Counted from the first letter of the stretch, positions 17,870 to 27,060 are shown. The stretch: 64,000 nt of DNA from Streptomyces noursei ATCC 11455 (GCF_001704275.1 NZ_CP011533.1:9610001-9674000); one strand, 5' to 3'. The notes: generated by a model not told the origin, from the letters alone. Numbers and translations are program-made.

Positions 17870-18334
17870 TTAAGATCTCCTGGAAATCGCGGATCGCTGA
17901 GCTGATGAGCTCAGCTCGCTCCCACTGAATAGGATACGGTCCAATGTCCAGCTTCCTGGTCCGATGAAGACAATCAGCAAGAAGGCCCAACAGAACATTA
18001 CGGAAGCTTCTCCGCCATTTTGTAAGGGCCACAGTGAAGTGCCTTGATGGACGGAGAAGTAGGCATATGCCATTGAGCCGGAGTTGACGAACGCGGCGGC
18101 GCGGGATCCCAGCCCTAGCAGGATGAGGACGCCTCCGGCCAGTTGAATCACCGCAGCGTACCAGCCTGGCCAGGTAGCTATGGGAACGGTTTCACCCGTA
18201 CCCATTGAGCCGCCGAGGACACCAAATAGTGAGGATGCGCCGTGGCAGGCAAAGAGAAATGCGACGACCATGCGGAAGAGCGCGATCATGTGTGGAGTTG
18301 CTTTCTGGGCAAGAGGGCCGAATGCGGTCCACAT
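17870..18334 (-). CDS. DoxX-family membrane protein
   Basis: A 154-residue protein with four hydrophobic helices: MIALFRMVVAFLFACHGASS, WYAAVIQLAGGVLILLGLG, AAAFVNSGSMAYAYFSVH and VMFCWAFLLIVFIGPGSW. The Arg in the first helix, the H-G-x-S end and the GG-x-L-I-L-L-G-L-G helix are the DoxX pattern. AGGAG lies eight bases before ATG 18334. DoxX proteins sit in the plasma membrane and are linked to redox or thiol stress; the exact role is unknown. It is probably followed by the poly-G region rather than another gene. Confidence 0.8.
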   Translation of the reverse strand: MWTAFGPLAQKATPHMIALFRMVVAFLFACHGASSLFGVLGGSMGTGETVPIATWPGWYAAVIQLAGGVLILLGLGSRAAAFVNSGSMAYAYFSVHQGTSLWPLQNGGEASVMFCWAFLLIVFIGPGSWTLDRILFSGSELSSSAQRSAISRRS

Positions 18335-18459
18335 TTAGGAGACTCCTGTCTGATGTCGATCCTCTGTGTGATGTTGGAGGTGGCTAATAAGGGGGCCGCG
18401 CGACAGTCCGGCTAGGCGTGTACAGGACTAATCGATTTCGCTTTATGGTCAACTTTCTT

Positions 18460-18960
18460 TCACCGCTTCCTCTGTCGCATGAGTGCGCGGATTCCTGCAG
18501 TCAACGTGCTAATACCAAAGATCGCGATGGCAATCCGTGCGACCATTGCGTCTCGGTCCGGGGGAGCTCGATGACCGCCGCTTTTGCGTAGGCCGTGGCA
18601 GTACTCGCATGTCGGTCGCGTAATCGGCTCGTGTGGGTTGCCGCGTGGCGTGGGCGTAGCGGATTCTAGTGATGCCGGCGCGATGGGTGAACGTATGCGC
18701 CCTGAATAGGGTAACTCGGAAACTGACATGTTGGTGTTCCAAATGATCGCCACGAGTGCTGTTGCGAGAAGCGTAGACGTCAGTGTTGCGAGACGGCGCA
18801 CCTTGGCTCTCGGTCTATAGGCGAGACGGAGCGGCCAACGTCCTAGCGGGTGGTAGAGGGTGCTGTTTTGGCTATGGATCCTGGCAAATGACTGTAGCTT
18901 GAGAGAAAGGGGGCGGGAGGGCTTTGCAGCTAAGGGCGTGTTCTTGGGAATGGGTGACAT
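18460..18960 (-). CDS. Small membrane protein of unknown function
   Basis: A 166-residue frame starting at ATG 18960, with GAGGAG five bases upstream. A basic N-terminal half is followed by a membrane segment (LATLTSTLLATALVAIIWNT), an external or cytoplasmic loop with a C-x-x-C motif (CEYC), and a C-terminal segment AMVARIAIAIFGISTLTAGI ending in RQRKR. No family is recognised. It is divergent in codon use from its neighbours, like the 17072 and 17870 genes; these three probably came in together. Confidence 0.5.
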   Translation of the reverse strand: MSPIPKNTPLAAKPSRPLSLKLQSFARIHSQNSTLYHPLGRWPLRLAYRPRAKVRRLATLTSTLLATALVAIIWNTNMSVSELPYSGRIRSPIAPASLESATPTPRGNPHEPITRPTCEYCHGLRKSGGHRAPPDRDAMVARIAIAIFGISTLTAGIRALMRQRKR

Positions 18961-19905
18961 GTGCACTCCTCGGGTAAAGCATAGGAATGCTCCGGTGCCA
19001 TTTAGAAAATTTACTTTGGTGAATCTCCCGCTCATTCCTGTTTGAGATTATTTGACATTCCCACCCTTGATTGGGTAGGTGATAAATGGGATGAGGGTGC
19101 GAATTATCGATCTCGCCTCCGTTGATGGTTGGGACGCGTTGTGAACAGTTCGTGGATGGGGCAACCTGTGGCCCAGCAAGTGACAGGGATGTTGTGGCGG
19201 TGGCATTACGTAGAGAACGTCGAACTATTCCAGATCGAACTGCCATCCCTTTGCGTAGTTTCAGGCGGCATCTGCGGGAATCGCCCAGAAGGGACATTTG
19301 CTCACGATTTCCAGCATGTCATTCTCTTGGCCATCGCCACCGTCGTTTCGCAGGGAACGCCAGAGGCCGGCTTGGTAGCAGCGTTCGCGGTCAGCTGCCC
19401 AGGGCATGGGAAGACGCAGGCAGCGGTCAACTGGCATCTGCCTACGACCAGTCAGGCTTTCGGTACCTGCGTCCCAAGAAGATCTGCCCAGCTAGATTGG
19501 AGAATTCACCAACCTTGACTTTGGGTGGCCACCAGGTTGGAACAAGCCCATCCCCATGTTGTGGCGTCCATATACGCCACAACACAGGCATCGAGAAGCC
19601 TCGAGCAAAGAAGTCAACAACGCCTGTCCCCACGCGGCAAACATTTAGGATCAACCTAGGCCGTAGCTGACGCTACGAGTGGGATCGTGCCCGCCACCCT
19701 CTGAGAATTGCGCACTAGGGGAGCAGGCGCACGGCAGTACAGTTCTTAGACTGTGTGACACTTCCTTCCGTATGTCAACTCCCGCTCGGAGCGTGGCACC
19801 AGGGGGCTGGATGCTGTGGTGGGGCTGCTCGTGGGAATGGCACCTCCCTTGAGATTCTTCAAGTCAGCCTCCGATCGGGTCACGACAGCGGTGGAGGTCC
19901 ACTAG
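18961..19905. other. No supported gene
   Basis: Nearly 950 bp. Open frames at 19122-19670 and 19129-19518 overlap, have no convincing ribosome site and show no recognisable domain. The right end (CTAG, 19902-19905) is the target duplication of the IS701 element. Confidence 0.5.
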
Positions 19906-19915
19906 TAGTACTTCG

Positions 19916-20065
19916 TTAGGTTGGGCTTCGAGAGGGCTGTTTGCTTCTGGTTGGGGTTGGTAACTGGCGGTGGCAGGTGGGGCATGCACCGGTCCAGCAC
20001 AGCAGCAGGTCCTGCATGGTGTGGAGGACTTGGTAGAAGGTCAGGCCGGCGCTGTTGCTTTTGGG
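19916..20065 (-). CDS. Probable -1 frameshift extension of the IS701 transposase
   Basis: From the slippery site the -1 frame reads PKSNSAGLTFYQVLHTMQDL then LLCWTGACPTCH and a basic Pro/Thr/Ser tail to TAA 19916. The second IS701 element has [20 protein letters not shown] and [12 protein letters not shown] in the same frame. The matched pattern (AGLT-Y, L--LQ-LL, WTGAC--C) between diverged copies indicates selected coding sequence. The fused product would be about 470 residues with a C-x-x-C end. Confidence 0.6.
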   Translation of the reverse strand, partial: PKSNSAGLTFYQVLHTMQDLLLCWTGACPTCHRQLPTPTRSKQPSRSPT

Positions 20066-21312
20066 TCCAGGCGGTGGAGGGTGAGGAAGGCGTGTGCGGC
20101 GGTTACCAGGGTGGTGTGGTGGTGCCAGCCGCGCCAGGTGCGGCCTTCGAAGTGGTCCAGGCCCAGGCCGTGTTTGAGTTCGCGGTAGTCGTGCTCGATG
20201 CGCCAGCGCATCTTGGCCAGGCGGGCCAGTTTCCGTAGCGGGGTGTCGGCGGGCAGGCTGGTCAGCCAGTAGTCGGTCGGCGCCTTCTCGCCGGTGGGCC
20301 ACTCGGCCAGCAGGGTCGCGGTAGGCAGAACACCGTCCCAGGCAGCGGAGCCGCCCGCCTTGGCCATGGCGAATCTGCGGGTGGCCACGCCGGCTGGCCG
20401 CACCGTGTGGACGGCGAACCGGGAGCGCATCGGGCCGCGCGAGCCCTTTCGCCAGGTCGCCTGCCGGTAGGCCCTGCGTCCCGCCTCGGCGGCCAGTGCC
20501 TTCAGCGGCAGTGCCGGGGTGCGGTAGCGGACGGCGGGCTTGCGGCCCGTTCCGCTCCAGGCGGGCGCGGTGGGGACCGCATCGTGCGGGTGAGCGGACT
20601 CGTCCGCCCGCACCGCGACGATGAAGTCCAGGCCACGGTCGGCCAGCGCCTGCCGGAATGCTGTGTTCTGGCCGTATCCCGCGTCGGCCACGATCACCTG
20701 CGGGGCCAGTCCCCAGGCGATCGCCTCGTCGATCAGGTCCAGCGCCAGGCGCCACTTCTCCCGGTGCCTGATCTCCTCGGGGATTCCCGTCCTTCTGCGA
20801 CGCTCAAGGTCCTCATCCCACTCCTCGGGCACGAACAACCGCCACGAGATCGGCACGGAAGCGGCGTCGGAGGCGGCGTGCAGGCTGACGGCGACCTGAC
20901 AGTTGGACTGCTTGCCCAGCGCCCCGCACCATTGCCGGGCCACCCCCACCGACATCTTCCCGTCCTTGGGGAACGACACGTCGTCGATCACCCACACCAT
21001 GGGATCAACGACCGGAACGGTCTTCAGGGCAACCGCACGCAACACCGCGGTGTGATCCCAGGGCGACTGATTCACGAACTGCTGAAGAGCCTGCATCTCA
21101 CCATCCGGCAGTCGCTCCGCCATCGGCTGAATCGACTTCCTACGGCCGTCCAGCATCAACCCCCGCAGGTAGCAGTCCCCCCACCCACGCGTGTCCTTGC
21201 GTCGCACCGACGCGAACACCTCGGCCACGAACGCGGCCAACTCACCACGCAGTTCCTCGATTTCCCCAAAGTCCACCGAAACAACATGCCCTACCCAGCC
21301 CGACACGATCAA
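20041..21312 (-). CDS. IS701-family transposase, main frame
   Basis: A 423-residue DDE transposase. First Asp in VWVIDDVSFPKDGKMSVG, second in VIVADAGYGQNT, Glu in MRWRIEHDYRELKHGL. Start TTG 21312 is the longest frame; a GTG at 21276 is also possible. The frame ends LDPKATAPA, six codons after a C_CCA_AAA slippery heptamer (20059-20065 on the minus strand). In the -1 frame a further 48 or so codons are open to 19916. Copy 2 at 46731 has the same arrangement. Confidence 0.92.
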   Translation of the reverse strand: MIVSGWVGHVVSVDFGEIEELRGELAAFVAEVFASVRRKDTRGWGDCYLRGLMLDGRRKSIQPMAERLPDGEMQALQQFVNQSPWDHTAVLRAVALKTVPVVDPMVWVIDDVSFPKDGKMSVGVARQWCGALGKQSNCQVAVSLHAASDAASVPISWRLFVPEEWDEDLERRRRTGIPEEIRHREKWRLALDLIDEAIAWGLAPQVIVADAGYGQNTAFRQALADRGLDFIVAVRADESAHPHDAVPTAPAWSGTGRKPAVRYRTPALPLKALAAEAGRRAYRQATWRKGSRGPMRSRFAVHTVRPAGVATRRFAMAKAGGSAAWDGVLPTATLLAEWPTGEKAPTDYWLTSLPADTPLRKLARLAKMRWRIEHDYRELKHGLGLDHFEGRTWRGWHHHTTLVTAAHAFLTLHRLDPKATAPA

Positions 21313-21352
21313 ATCGAGTTAACGAAGTACTACTAGTAGATTGTCGCAGCTA

Positions 21353-22520
21353 CTGACTTCGGCTCGTCAGGGTGAACTTCGGCGAAGTCCCTGATGAGTC
21401 TGGTGTGGTGGCCGTATCACGTGCTGTGTGAGATACGCGGATGGAGGCGGGCTGACGGCTGCGGGACGCAAGCGTCGGGAGACCGTGCGGATGCAGGCGG
21501 CCGAGTTGTTCGAGCAGAAGGTCAAGCCAGCGGAGGTCGCGCGGCAACTGCGGGTGAGCCCGAAGTCGGCCTGCCAGTGGCACCAGCTGTGGCGGAACGG
21601 TGGTGTGCAGGCTCTGGCTTCCCGGGGTCCGAGCGGTTCGCGGTGCCGTCTGTCCCCGCGGTGCCTGGAGAAACTGGCCGTGTATCTGGAGCAGGGTCCG
21701 GCCGCGCACGGCTGGGTGGAGGACCAGGTGTGGACCGCCGCGCGGGTGGCCACGCTGATCGGCAGGAAGTTCCACGTGTCCTACAGCGTCTCCGGGGCCA
21801 CTCGGTTGATGCACCGGCTCGGCTTCAGCCCGCAGGTCCCCACACGGCGGGTCGCCGAGCGCGACGAGCAGGCCGTCACCGCGTGGAAGGAGGCGACCTG
21901 GGCCGAGGTAAAAGAGCGAGGGCGGCCTGCGGGGGCTACATCTGCTTCGAGGACGAGGCAGGCTTCACCCGCCGGCCGCCCAGGGGACGCACCTGGGGCC
22001 GGCGCGGCCGCACCCCGCAGGTGACGGTGAGCGGCCGCCGATCGGGACGCCTGTCCGTGGCCGGGCTGATCGCCGTGCGCCCCGGCTCCCGGACCCGGCT
22101 ATGCCACCGCCTGCGCACCCACCAGGCGGGCAAAGGCAAGCGTCGCAGCATAGGCGAGGGGGACTTCATCGCGCTGCTCGACGGCGCCCACCAGCTCCTC
22201 AAGGCGCCCATCGTGCTGGTGTGGGACCGCCTCAACACCCACGTCTCCCGCGCCATGGGCGAGCTGATCGCCCAGCGTGAGTGGCTGACGGTGTTCCTAC
22301 TGCCCGCCTACTCACCCGACCTCAACCCGGTCGAGTGGGTATGGGCACACGTCAAACGCAGCCTGGCCAACCTCGCCGTCGTCGCCCTCGACCGACTCGA
22401 AGCCCTCGTACGCAACCGGCTCAAACGCCTTCAGTACCGGCCCGACACCCTCGACGGCTTCATAGCCGGCACCGGCCTGACCCTCGACGACCCAGCACCA
22501 CCTTGACGAGCCGAAGTCAG
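21353..22520 (+). mobile_element. IS630-family element (inner, 1168 bp)
   Basis: Ends CTGACTTCGGCTCGTCA and TGACGAGCCGAAGTCAG; target duplication TA at 21351-21352 and 22521-22522. Confidence 0.93.
21428..22506 (+). CDS. IS630-family transposase in two frames (inner element)
   Basis: The first frame (from ATG 21428 to about 21915) holds the DNA-binding half: paired helix-turn-helix KPAEVARQLRVSPKSACQWH and VSYSVSGATRLMHRLGFS. The catalytic half is in the -1 frame from about 21915: YICFEDEAGFTRRPPRGRTW (first Asp), IVLVWDRLNTHVS (second), LLPAYSPDLNPVEWVW (Glu). The switch lies at GTAAAAGAG, an A-run unusual in this GC-rich gene. Two-frame IS630 transposases joined by ribosomal frameshifting are known, so this may be natural rather than damage. 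The second half ends at 22506. Confidence 0.75.
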
Positions 22521-22598
22521 TAAGTATGGTTCTGGTTGGTGGAGTTGGCGGTCGGGCAGTCTCCCCTCGTCGCTTTACTTCGACCGGGCGGGGTTGTC

Positions 22599-23749
22599 AT
22601 GTCGTCACAGAAGAAGTATCCAGTTGCCTTGAGCGCTGAGGATCGTCAGGCGTTGGTGCGGGTGACCACGACGGGAGTCCGTAGCGCGTCGATGATCAGG
22701 CGGGCGCGGGTGTTGCTGGCGCTGGATACGTCGGTCGGTGCGGTCGATCCGCGGGCGGTGATCGCGGACCGGGTGGGGGTCTCGTGCGAGTCGGTGCGGC
22801 TGGTCTCGAAGCGGTACGCGGAGACTGGCGGCGATGTGTGGGCCACGGTCGGCCGGAAGGAACGCGCCTGCCCTCCAGTGCCCTCCCCGGTGACCGGTGA
22901 GGTCGAGGCGAGGCTGATCGCGCTGGCTTGCTCGACGCCGCCCAAGGGCCACGCCCGGTGGTCGCTGCGCCTGCTGGAGAGGCACGTCGCGCTGATGGAG
23001 GACATCCCGAACCTGGACAACTCCACGATCGGCCGGGTTTTAAAAAAACGGAACTGCGTCCTCACCTGAAGAAGTGCTGGACCATCCCGCCCGCCGCGAA
23101 TGCGGCCTTCGCCGCGGCGATGGAAGACGTCCTGGCGGTCTACCGCCGCCCCTTGGACCCGGAGCGTCCGGTGGTATGCATGGACGAAAAGCCCTACCAG
23201 CTGCTCGGCCATGTCCGTGATCCGCTTCCCCCGCGGCCCGGCCGTGACCGCCGCGAGGACAACGAGTACCTCCGCGCGGGGACCTGCTCGATCTTCTGCT
23301 GGGTTGAACCGCTGCGCGGATGACGACGCGTGGATGCCCAACCTCGACGAACCAAGGTCGACTGGGCGCGCCAGGTCGAACACCTACTGACCGTGGACTA
23401 TCCCGACGCCACCACGGTCGTGCTGGTGATGGACAACCTCAACACCCACAGCATCGCCTCGCTGTACGAGGCGTTCGCCCCGGGGAAAGCCTTCACGCTG
23501 GCACAGCGCCTGGAGATCCACCACACCCCCAAGCACGGCTCCTGGCTCAACATCGCCGAGATCGAGCTCTCCGCACTCACCCGCCAGTGCCTGGACCGCC
23601 GCATCGACGACCTCGCCATGCTCAACGCCGAACTCGCCGCCTGGCAACAGCAGACCAACAGCGAGCAGCGTCAAGTCGACTGGCACTTCACCACCGACGA
23701 CGCCCGCGTGAAACTGCACCGCCTCTACCCAACCACACAGCAAAACTAA
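22599..23749 (+). pseudogene. IS630-family transposase in two frames with in-frame stop (outer element)
   Basis: ATG 22599 opens the N-terminal half (SAEDRQALVRVTTTGVRSAS...IADRVGVSCESVRLVSKRYA). The zero frame stops soon after A_AAA_AAA at 23042-23048, a perfect slippery heptamer, and the -1 frame continues with the catalytic half: [51 protein letters not shown]. The frameshift is likely natural, but the -1 frame contains TGA at 23321-23323 where Trp is expected ([20 protein letters not shown]). That stop probably inactivates it, besides the inner insertion near the left end. Confidence 0.82.
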
Positions 23750-23763
23750 GCTGCGACAATCTA

Positions 23764-23960
23764 CTAGGTTCACACCCGGGCGGCGAGGGCCTCGAGGGCC
23801 TCGCCGACATATCGCCAGGCCGTCACGGTGGGAGATGCGCTCATCGAGCTCGTGCGAGACCTCGAGCATGGCAGAATGCGGAACCAACGAAGCCCCCGGC
23901 GGTCGGTTGCGATGAGTGGAATCACCACACCAACGACGGGGGCTTCGCCATGTCACGCAG
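23764..23960 (-). pseudogene. IS5-family transposase remnant with internal deletion
   Basis: Minus-strand start (MLEVSHELDERISH, like MLDVPHELVEHVSW of the 756-1523 gene) is joined directly to a later piece (TVTAWRYVGEALEALAA). Only about 200 bp remain, including the start region with CGGAACCAACGAAGCCCCC that matches the 5' region of copy 1. Confidence 0.65.
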
Positions 23961-24001
23961 TCCCAGCCCGAACTGCCCTTTCACCCCTCAAGGGCCAGAA
24001 G

Positions 24002-24894
24002 CCTTTTTCACGTGTAGATCGTGAGAGTGAGGATGGCTATGGCTACTGACGTGAGCTTGTTCGGGCTGATGCGAGCGTGGCGGAAGATCCGACACTGCTT
24101 GATCCGGGAGATCGTCCGCTCAACCGGCGCCCTCAGTGCCGCGTGGACCTTGTTCGACTTCTTGTGCTTGTTGGGGGCTCGGTGCCTGGGCGGTGCTTGA
24201 TCGGGGTGATGACGGTGCCGCCGGCGCCCTGGTAGCCCTTGTCCGCGAGGACTTCGAGGTCCAACTGCTCGCAGGCCTTGATGATGTCGTGCTCGCGTGC
24301 GGCCTTCACGTCATGGGTACCACCGGGCAGAGCGGGTGAGAGCCACAGCAACTGCCCTTCGTCCGCAGTGATGACCTGCAGGTTCACGCCCTCGCGGCGA
24401 ACCTTGCCGGAGAAGTGCTCCTCGGCGGCGACACGGTCGGTCTCGGCAATGGTGCCGTCCAGCAGCACATATCCCTCGGCGTGATGGCTGGTGAGCGCTT
24501 CCGTCAACGACGGGGCGAACCGGGCGAGTTGCCCGATCGTGTGGTTCACGTAGCGCCAGGCGGTCGCCGTTCCGATGGCGAAGCCCGCGGCGAGCTGTTC
24601 GAGGGTGTCGTGCTTACGCAGGTAGACCAGGGTGCACCGGGCTCGGTCGACCGGCCGGAGCCTGCAGGAGCGGTCGCCTTCCACCGCGACGAGGACCATC
24701 GTCACCAGCTCCAAGAGGTCCTCATCAAGGTCACATGCGGCAGGATAGAAGAACACGGGGCATCGCCGCAGGTCAGGTTATGTTTGGCGACTCCCCAAAC
24801 CGACGAGATGCCCCGCTCGTCACGCCACCGTCAACGCCACACCACAGCTCACCCGCAAGCCGTACACATGAAAAACGCTACAGGATGAAAAAGG
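24002..24894 (-). mobile_element. IS5-family element with frameshifted transposase
   Basis: Ends AAGCCTTTTTCACGTG and, at the right, AGGATGAAAAAGGCTC form an imperfect inverted repeat. A clear target duplication was not identified. The right end lies five bases from the stop codon of the glycosyltransferase gene. Confidence 0.78.
24008..24756 (-). pseudogene. IS5-family transposase, one frameshift
   Basis: The frame is intact from ATG 24756 through helix-turn-helix (AAGFAIGTATAWRYVNHT), VLLDGTIAETDR and VLADKGYQGAGG. At a run of C (about 24170) it shifts: the annotated frame ends PGTEPPTSTRSRTRSTRH, whereas the -1 frame continues NKHKKSNKVHAALRAPVERT then SRIKQCRIFRHARISPNKLT to 24008. The catalytic Glu region (VERTISRIKQ) is thus out of frame. 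Confidence 0.82.
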
Positions 24895-24899
24895 CTCAA

Positions 24900-26129
24900 T
24901 CACAGCCCCTTCCATAGCCCCGTGCTCCAACTACTCTGGAACAGCTCCCCAAAGGTGATCTTCCGTCTGCGGACAGTTTTCGCGGTATCCCTCGCTTGGT
25001 GAGCCAGCAGGCTGTCGATGCGCTGAGCATCCAGACTTTCGATCTCATACCAGAACGTCGCAGTCCGACAGGCCAGCAGGACCGCTAAGTGATCACGGGA
25101 ACGGAGGAACTCCCCTGCCGCCAGGCCCTCTACAGCGTCCGCGAGCAGATCTGGCCATGCTTCAACAGGTATACGCACTCCCCACGGTGCATGTTGAAGG
25201 GACCTGATCGAGGGAAACAGCGCACACAGGTCTTCTCGATGCCGGGTGACATAGCCAGTCAGGCGGTCGCACAGAGCAGGAGGCAATTGCGGCGGGCTAC
25301 GGCGAGCTGCCGTCTGGCTGACCACCTCACGGTATGCGGCTGCGGTCCGCGGGGCCGGATGCGGCTTGTCGAGCCAAGTCATCACATAGAACAGCGCATC
25401 CACAACCTGTTGACATCTGGGAAGCGTCTTAACAGGTGCCAGGCGGTGCACCGTACCCCCCAGCGGCACTTCGGTAACCTTCAGGCTCTGCCGCAACGCA
25501 TTCGCCGTAAGCCAGGCATCAATACCGTACAGGCGCGCACTGTCCGGGGCCTCCCAGGAACTCATCTCTTGCAGAAAAGCGTAGTTCATGGCGACCTCAC
25601 CGCCGATTGGCTGTGCCAGGTGTGCTCCGAAGGTAGCGGCGATCAGCGGACGCACCAGGTGGTTGGCAATGCTCGCGTCATACCTATCGCGGGCATGGGT
25701 GGCCAAGGCAATGGCTGGTTTGCCACCGGCCACTGCCGACGCCAAGAGCCTGACCCATTCAGGGTCGGGTGTACGAAGATTTCCTCCCAGTATCACCACC
25801 TGGCGGGCGCCAAGTTGGAGGGCCCTGCCGGAGATAGCCAAGACATTGGTCCCCTTCCCGCTGTCAGCCCCGTTGGAGCACACCATCACTTTCTCGGCTT
25901 GTAAACGCGTCGTTGCGAAGCACTGAACGGTACCGTCCACGCTTCCGCTGTCCGCCAGCATGACCACGTTCCTGCACGAGGGGAAAGCCAGATGCAGACC
26001 CTTGTCCGCAGCCTCAGCGACCCCGGCGATCGTTGAAGCCTCGTTGCGCGCCAGGATTCCCACCATGTTCACTGCGGAAGACCTCGAGGGCCCTCTCCTG
26101 GCAAGCGAGTGCCAACCAGAGAATTCCAT
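24900..26129 (-). CDS. GT81-like glycosyltransferase (glucosyl-phosphoglycerate-synthase-like fold)
   Basis: A 409-residue protein with a GT-A fold of the glucosyl-3-phosphoglycerate / mannosylglycerate synthase kind. Motifs: nucleotide-binding start NMVGILARNEASTIAGVAEA (residues 21-40), DSGSVDGT at 60-67, GKGTN at 91-95 and AQPIGGEVAMN at 172-182, the last matching the QPLGGE motif of that family. The metal-binding D-x-D expected after VVIL is replaced by GGN (115-117), so catalysis or metal use may differ. ATG 26129 follows AAAGG by about six bases. No related pathway genes are nearby; IS5 abuts its 3' end. Substrate unknown. Confidence 0.7.
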   Translation of the reverse strand: MEFSGWHSLARRGPSRSSAVNMVGILARNEASTIAGVAEAADKGLHLAFPSCRNVVMLADSGSVDGTVQCFATTRLQAEKVMVCSNGADSGKGTNVLAISGRALQLGARQVVILGGNLRTPDPEWVRLLASAVAGGKPAIALATHARDRYDASIANHLVRPLIAATFGAHLAQPIGGEVAMNYAFLQEMSSWEAPDSARLYGIDAWLTANALRQSLKVTEVPLGGTVHRLAPVKTLPRCQQVVDALFYVMTWLDKPHPAPRTAAAYREVVSQTAARRSPPQLPPALCDRLTGYVTRHREDLCALFPSIRSLQHAPWGVRIPVEAWPDLLADAVEGLAAGEFLRSRDHLAVLLACRTATFWYEIESLDAQRIDSLLAHQARDTAKTVRRRKITFGELFQSSWSTGLWKGL

Positions 26130-26853
26130 AAAAGCCCTTTCATATTGCATCTCGCAGCAGACTTCGGTATCCCTGGCATGGCCGCTAGCTCCGGACACCG
26201 TAGGCCTTCTTCATTGCCCAAAAAGCCCTGGCACCATCGAGACCACCACGCCTTCTGCCAGATCAAGCACTAGTCAGCCCTTACAGCTGACGGCAACTAC
26301 GCACTCCCTTCTCGCTATTTCGTCCAACCCCCACCATTCGCCCGGAGGACGAGACGAGCAGTGTCCCACACGTGCTCTCGACGGCCCGGGGAATCCCCTG
26401 TACTCGCCCTACTGGGGCCGTCGCCCGGTGCACAGAGAGTGCGTACCGAGCACCGGACAGCAGGCAAAGTTTGATAACTATGCCTAGCCGACCGCAGCGA
26501 GCAAGTTGACAGCTGACGCCCCAGCCTCACGCGCGCTACAGGCCGCGAAACCCTGCACTGCGGCATCCTCCCTCCAGGGAGAACAAACAGGCAGACATGC
26601 CGGGCGCCGCGCTGCCCGTCGTTCCACAGCGCCCGGCAGACACTGATAGAACTCCACACGCTGCAAACCGTCCATCATCTGTCAGCCATTCACGTGACAT
26701 CGCAGGTCAGGCTTGCCATCGGACGCACGCCACAGCGCGATGGCGTCGTTACGGAACTCCTCCGGGTACGGAGACTGACGTCCCACCTGAACATCCCTCC
26801 CTGGACCATCAAGATCCAATTGTCAGGGTGCCCACTCCAAAGGATCAGCCTCA
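26130..26853. other. No supported gene
   Basis: About 720 bp of mixed composition upstream of the glycosyltransferase gene. Long frames here are antisense or unsupported. It probably includes the promoter of 24900-26129; no clear repeat or RNA gene was seen. Confidence 0.5.
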
Positions 26854-27060
26854 ATCGAGGCCCTGCACCACGTCCGCGACACCACCTTCGCCGAGGACGC
26901 CTCCCAGCGGCGGACCGGCAACGCGCCCCACTCGATGGACACCTGGCGCAACCTGGCCGCCGGCGCCATGAAGCTCGCCGGCGTCACCAACATCGTGGCG
27001 GGCCTGAGACGCAACGCCCGCGACCCCCGACGCCCCCTCGCACTCCTCGGCCTCGGATGA
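26854..27060 (+). pseudogene. ISAs1 transposase C-terminal fragment
   Basis: Reads [38 protein letters not shown], then [19 protein letters not shown] and a stop. This is the last 68 or so codons of an ISAs1 transposase. The element end follows (CCAACTACGCCGATGCCCTGG at 27078). Confidence 0.75.

Larger units (their letters stand above)
19906..21332 (-). mobile_element. IS701-family element, copy 1 (1427 bp)
   Basis: Inverted ends TAGTACTTCGTTA and TAACGAAGTACTA; 4-bp duplication CTAG at 19902-19905 and 21333-21336, the Y-T-A-R type expected for IS701. It is inserted directly beside the left end of the IS630 element at 21339. Confidence 0.93.
21339..23761 (+). mobile_element. IS630-family element (outer) interrupted by a second IS630
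   Basis: Ends GATTGTCGCAGC and GCTGCGACAATC; target duplication TA at 21337-21338 and 23762-23763. Without the inner element 21353-22520 and one TA it is 1253 bp. The inner insertion lies only 14 bp in, within or just after the terminal repeat. Confidence 0.9.

Noticed and set aside
17568..18032. Minus-strand frame of 154 codons containing the poly-G tract (Pro run)
   Set aside because: Overlaps the DoxX-like gene in another frame, has no ribosome site or family, and depends on the exact G-tract length.
19122..19670. Two overlapping plus-strand frames before the IS701 element
   Set aside because: No ribosome site, no domain, atypical residues; not better than chance.
25089..25904. Plus-strand frame of 271 codons opposite the glycosyltransferase
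   Set aside because: Antisense shadow; the minus strand has motifs, ribosome site and GT-A pattern.
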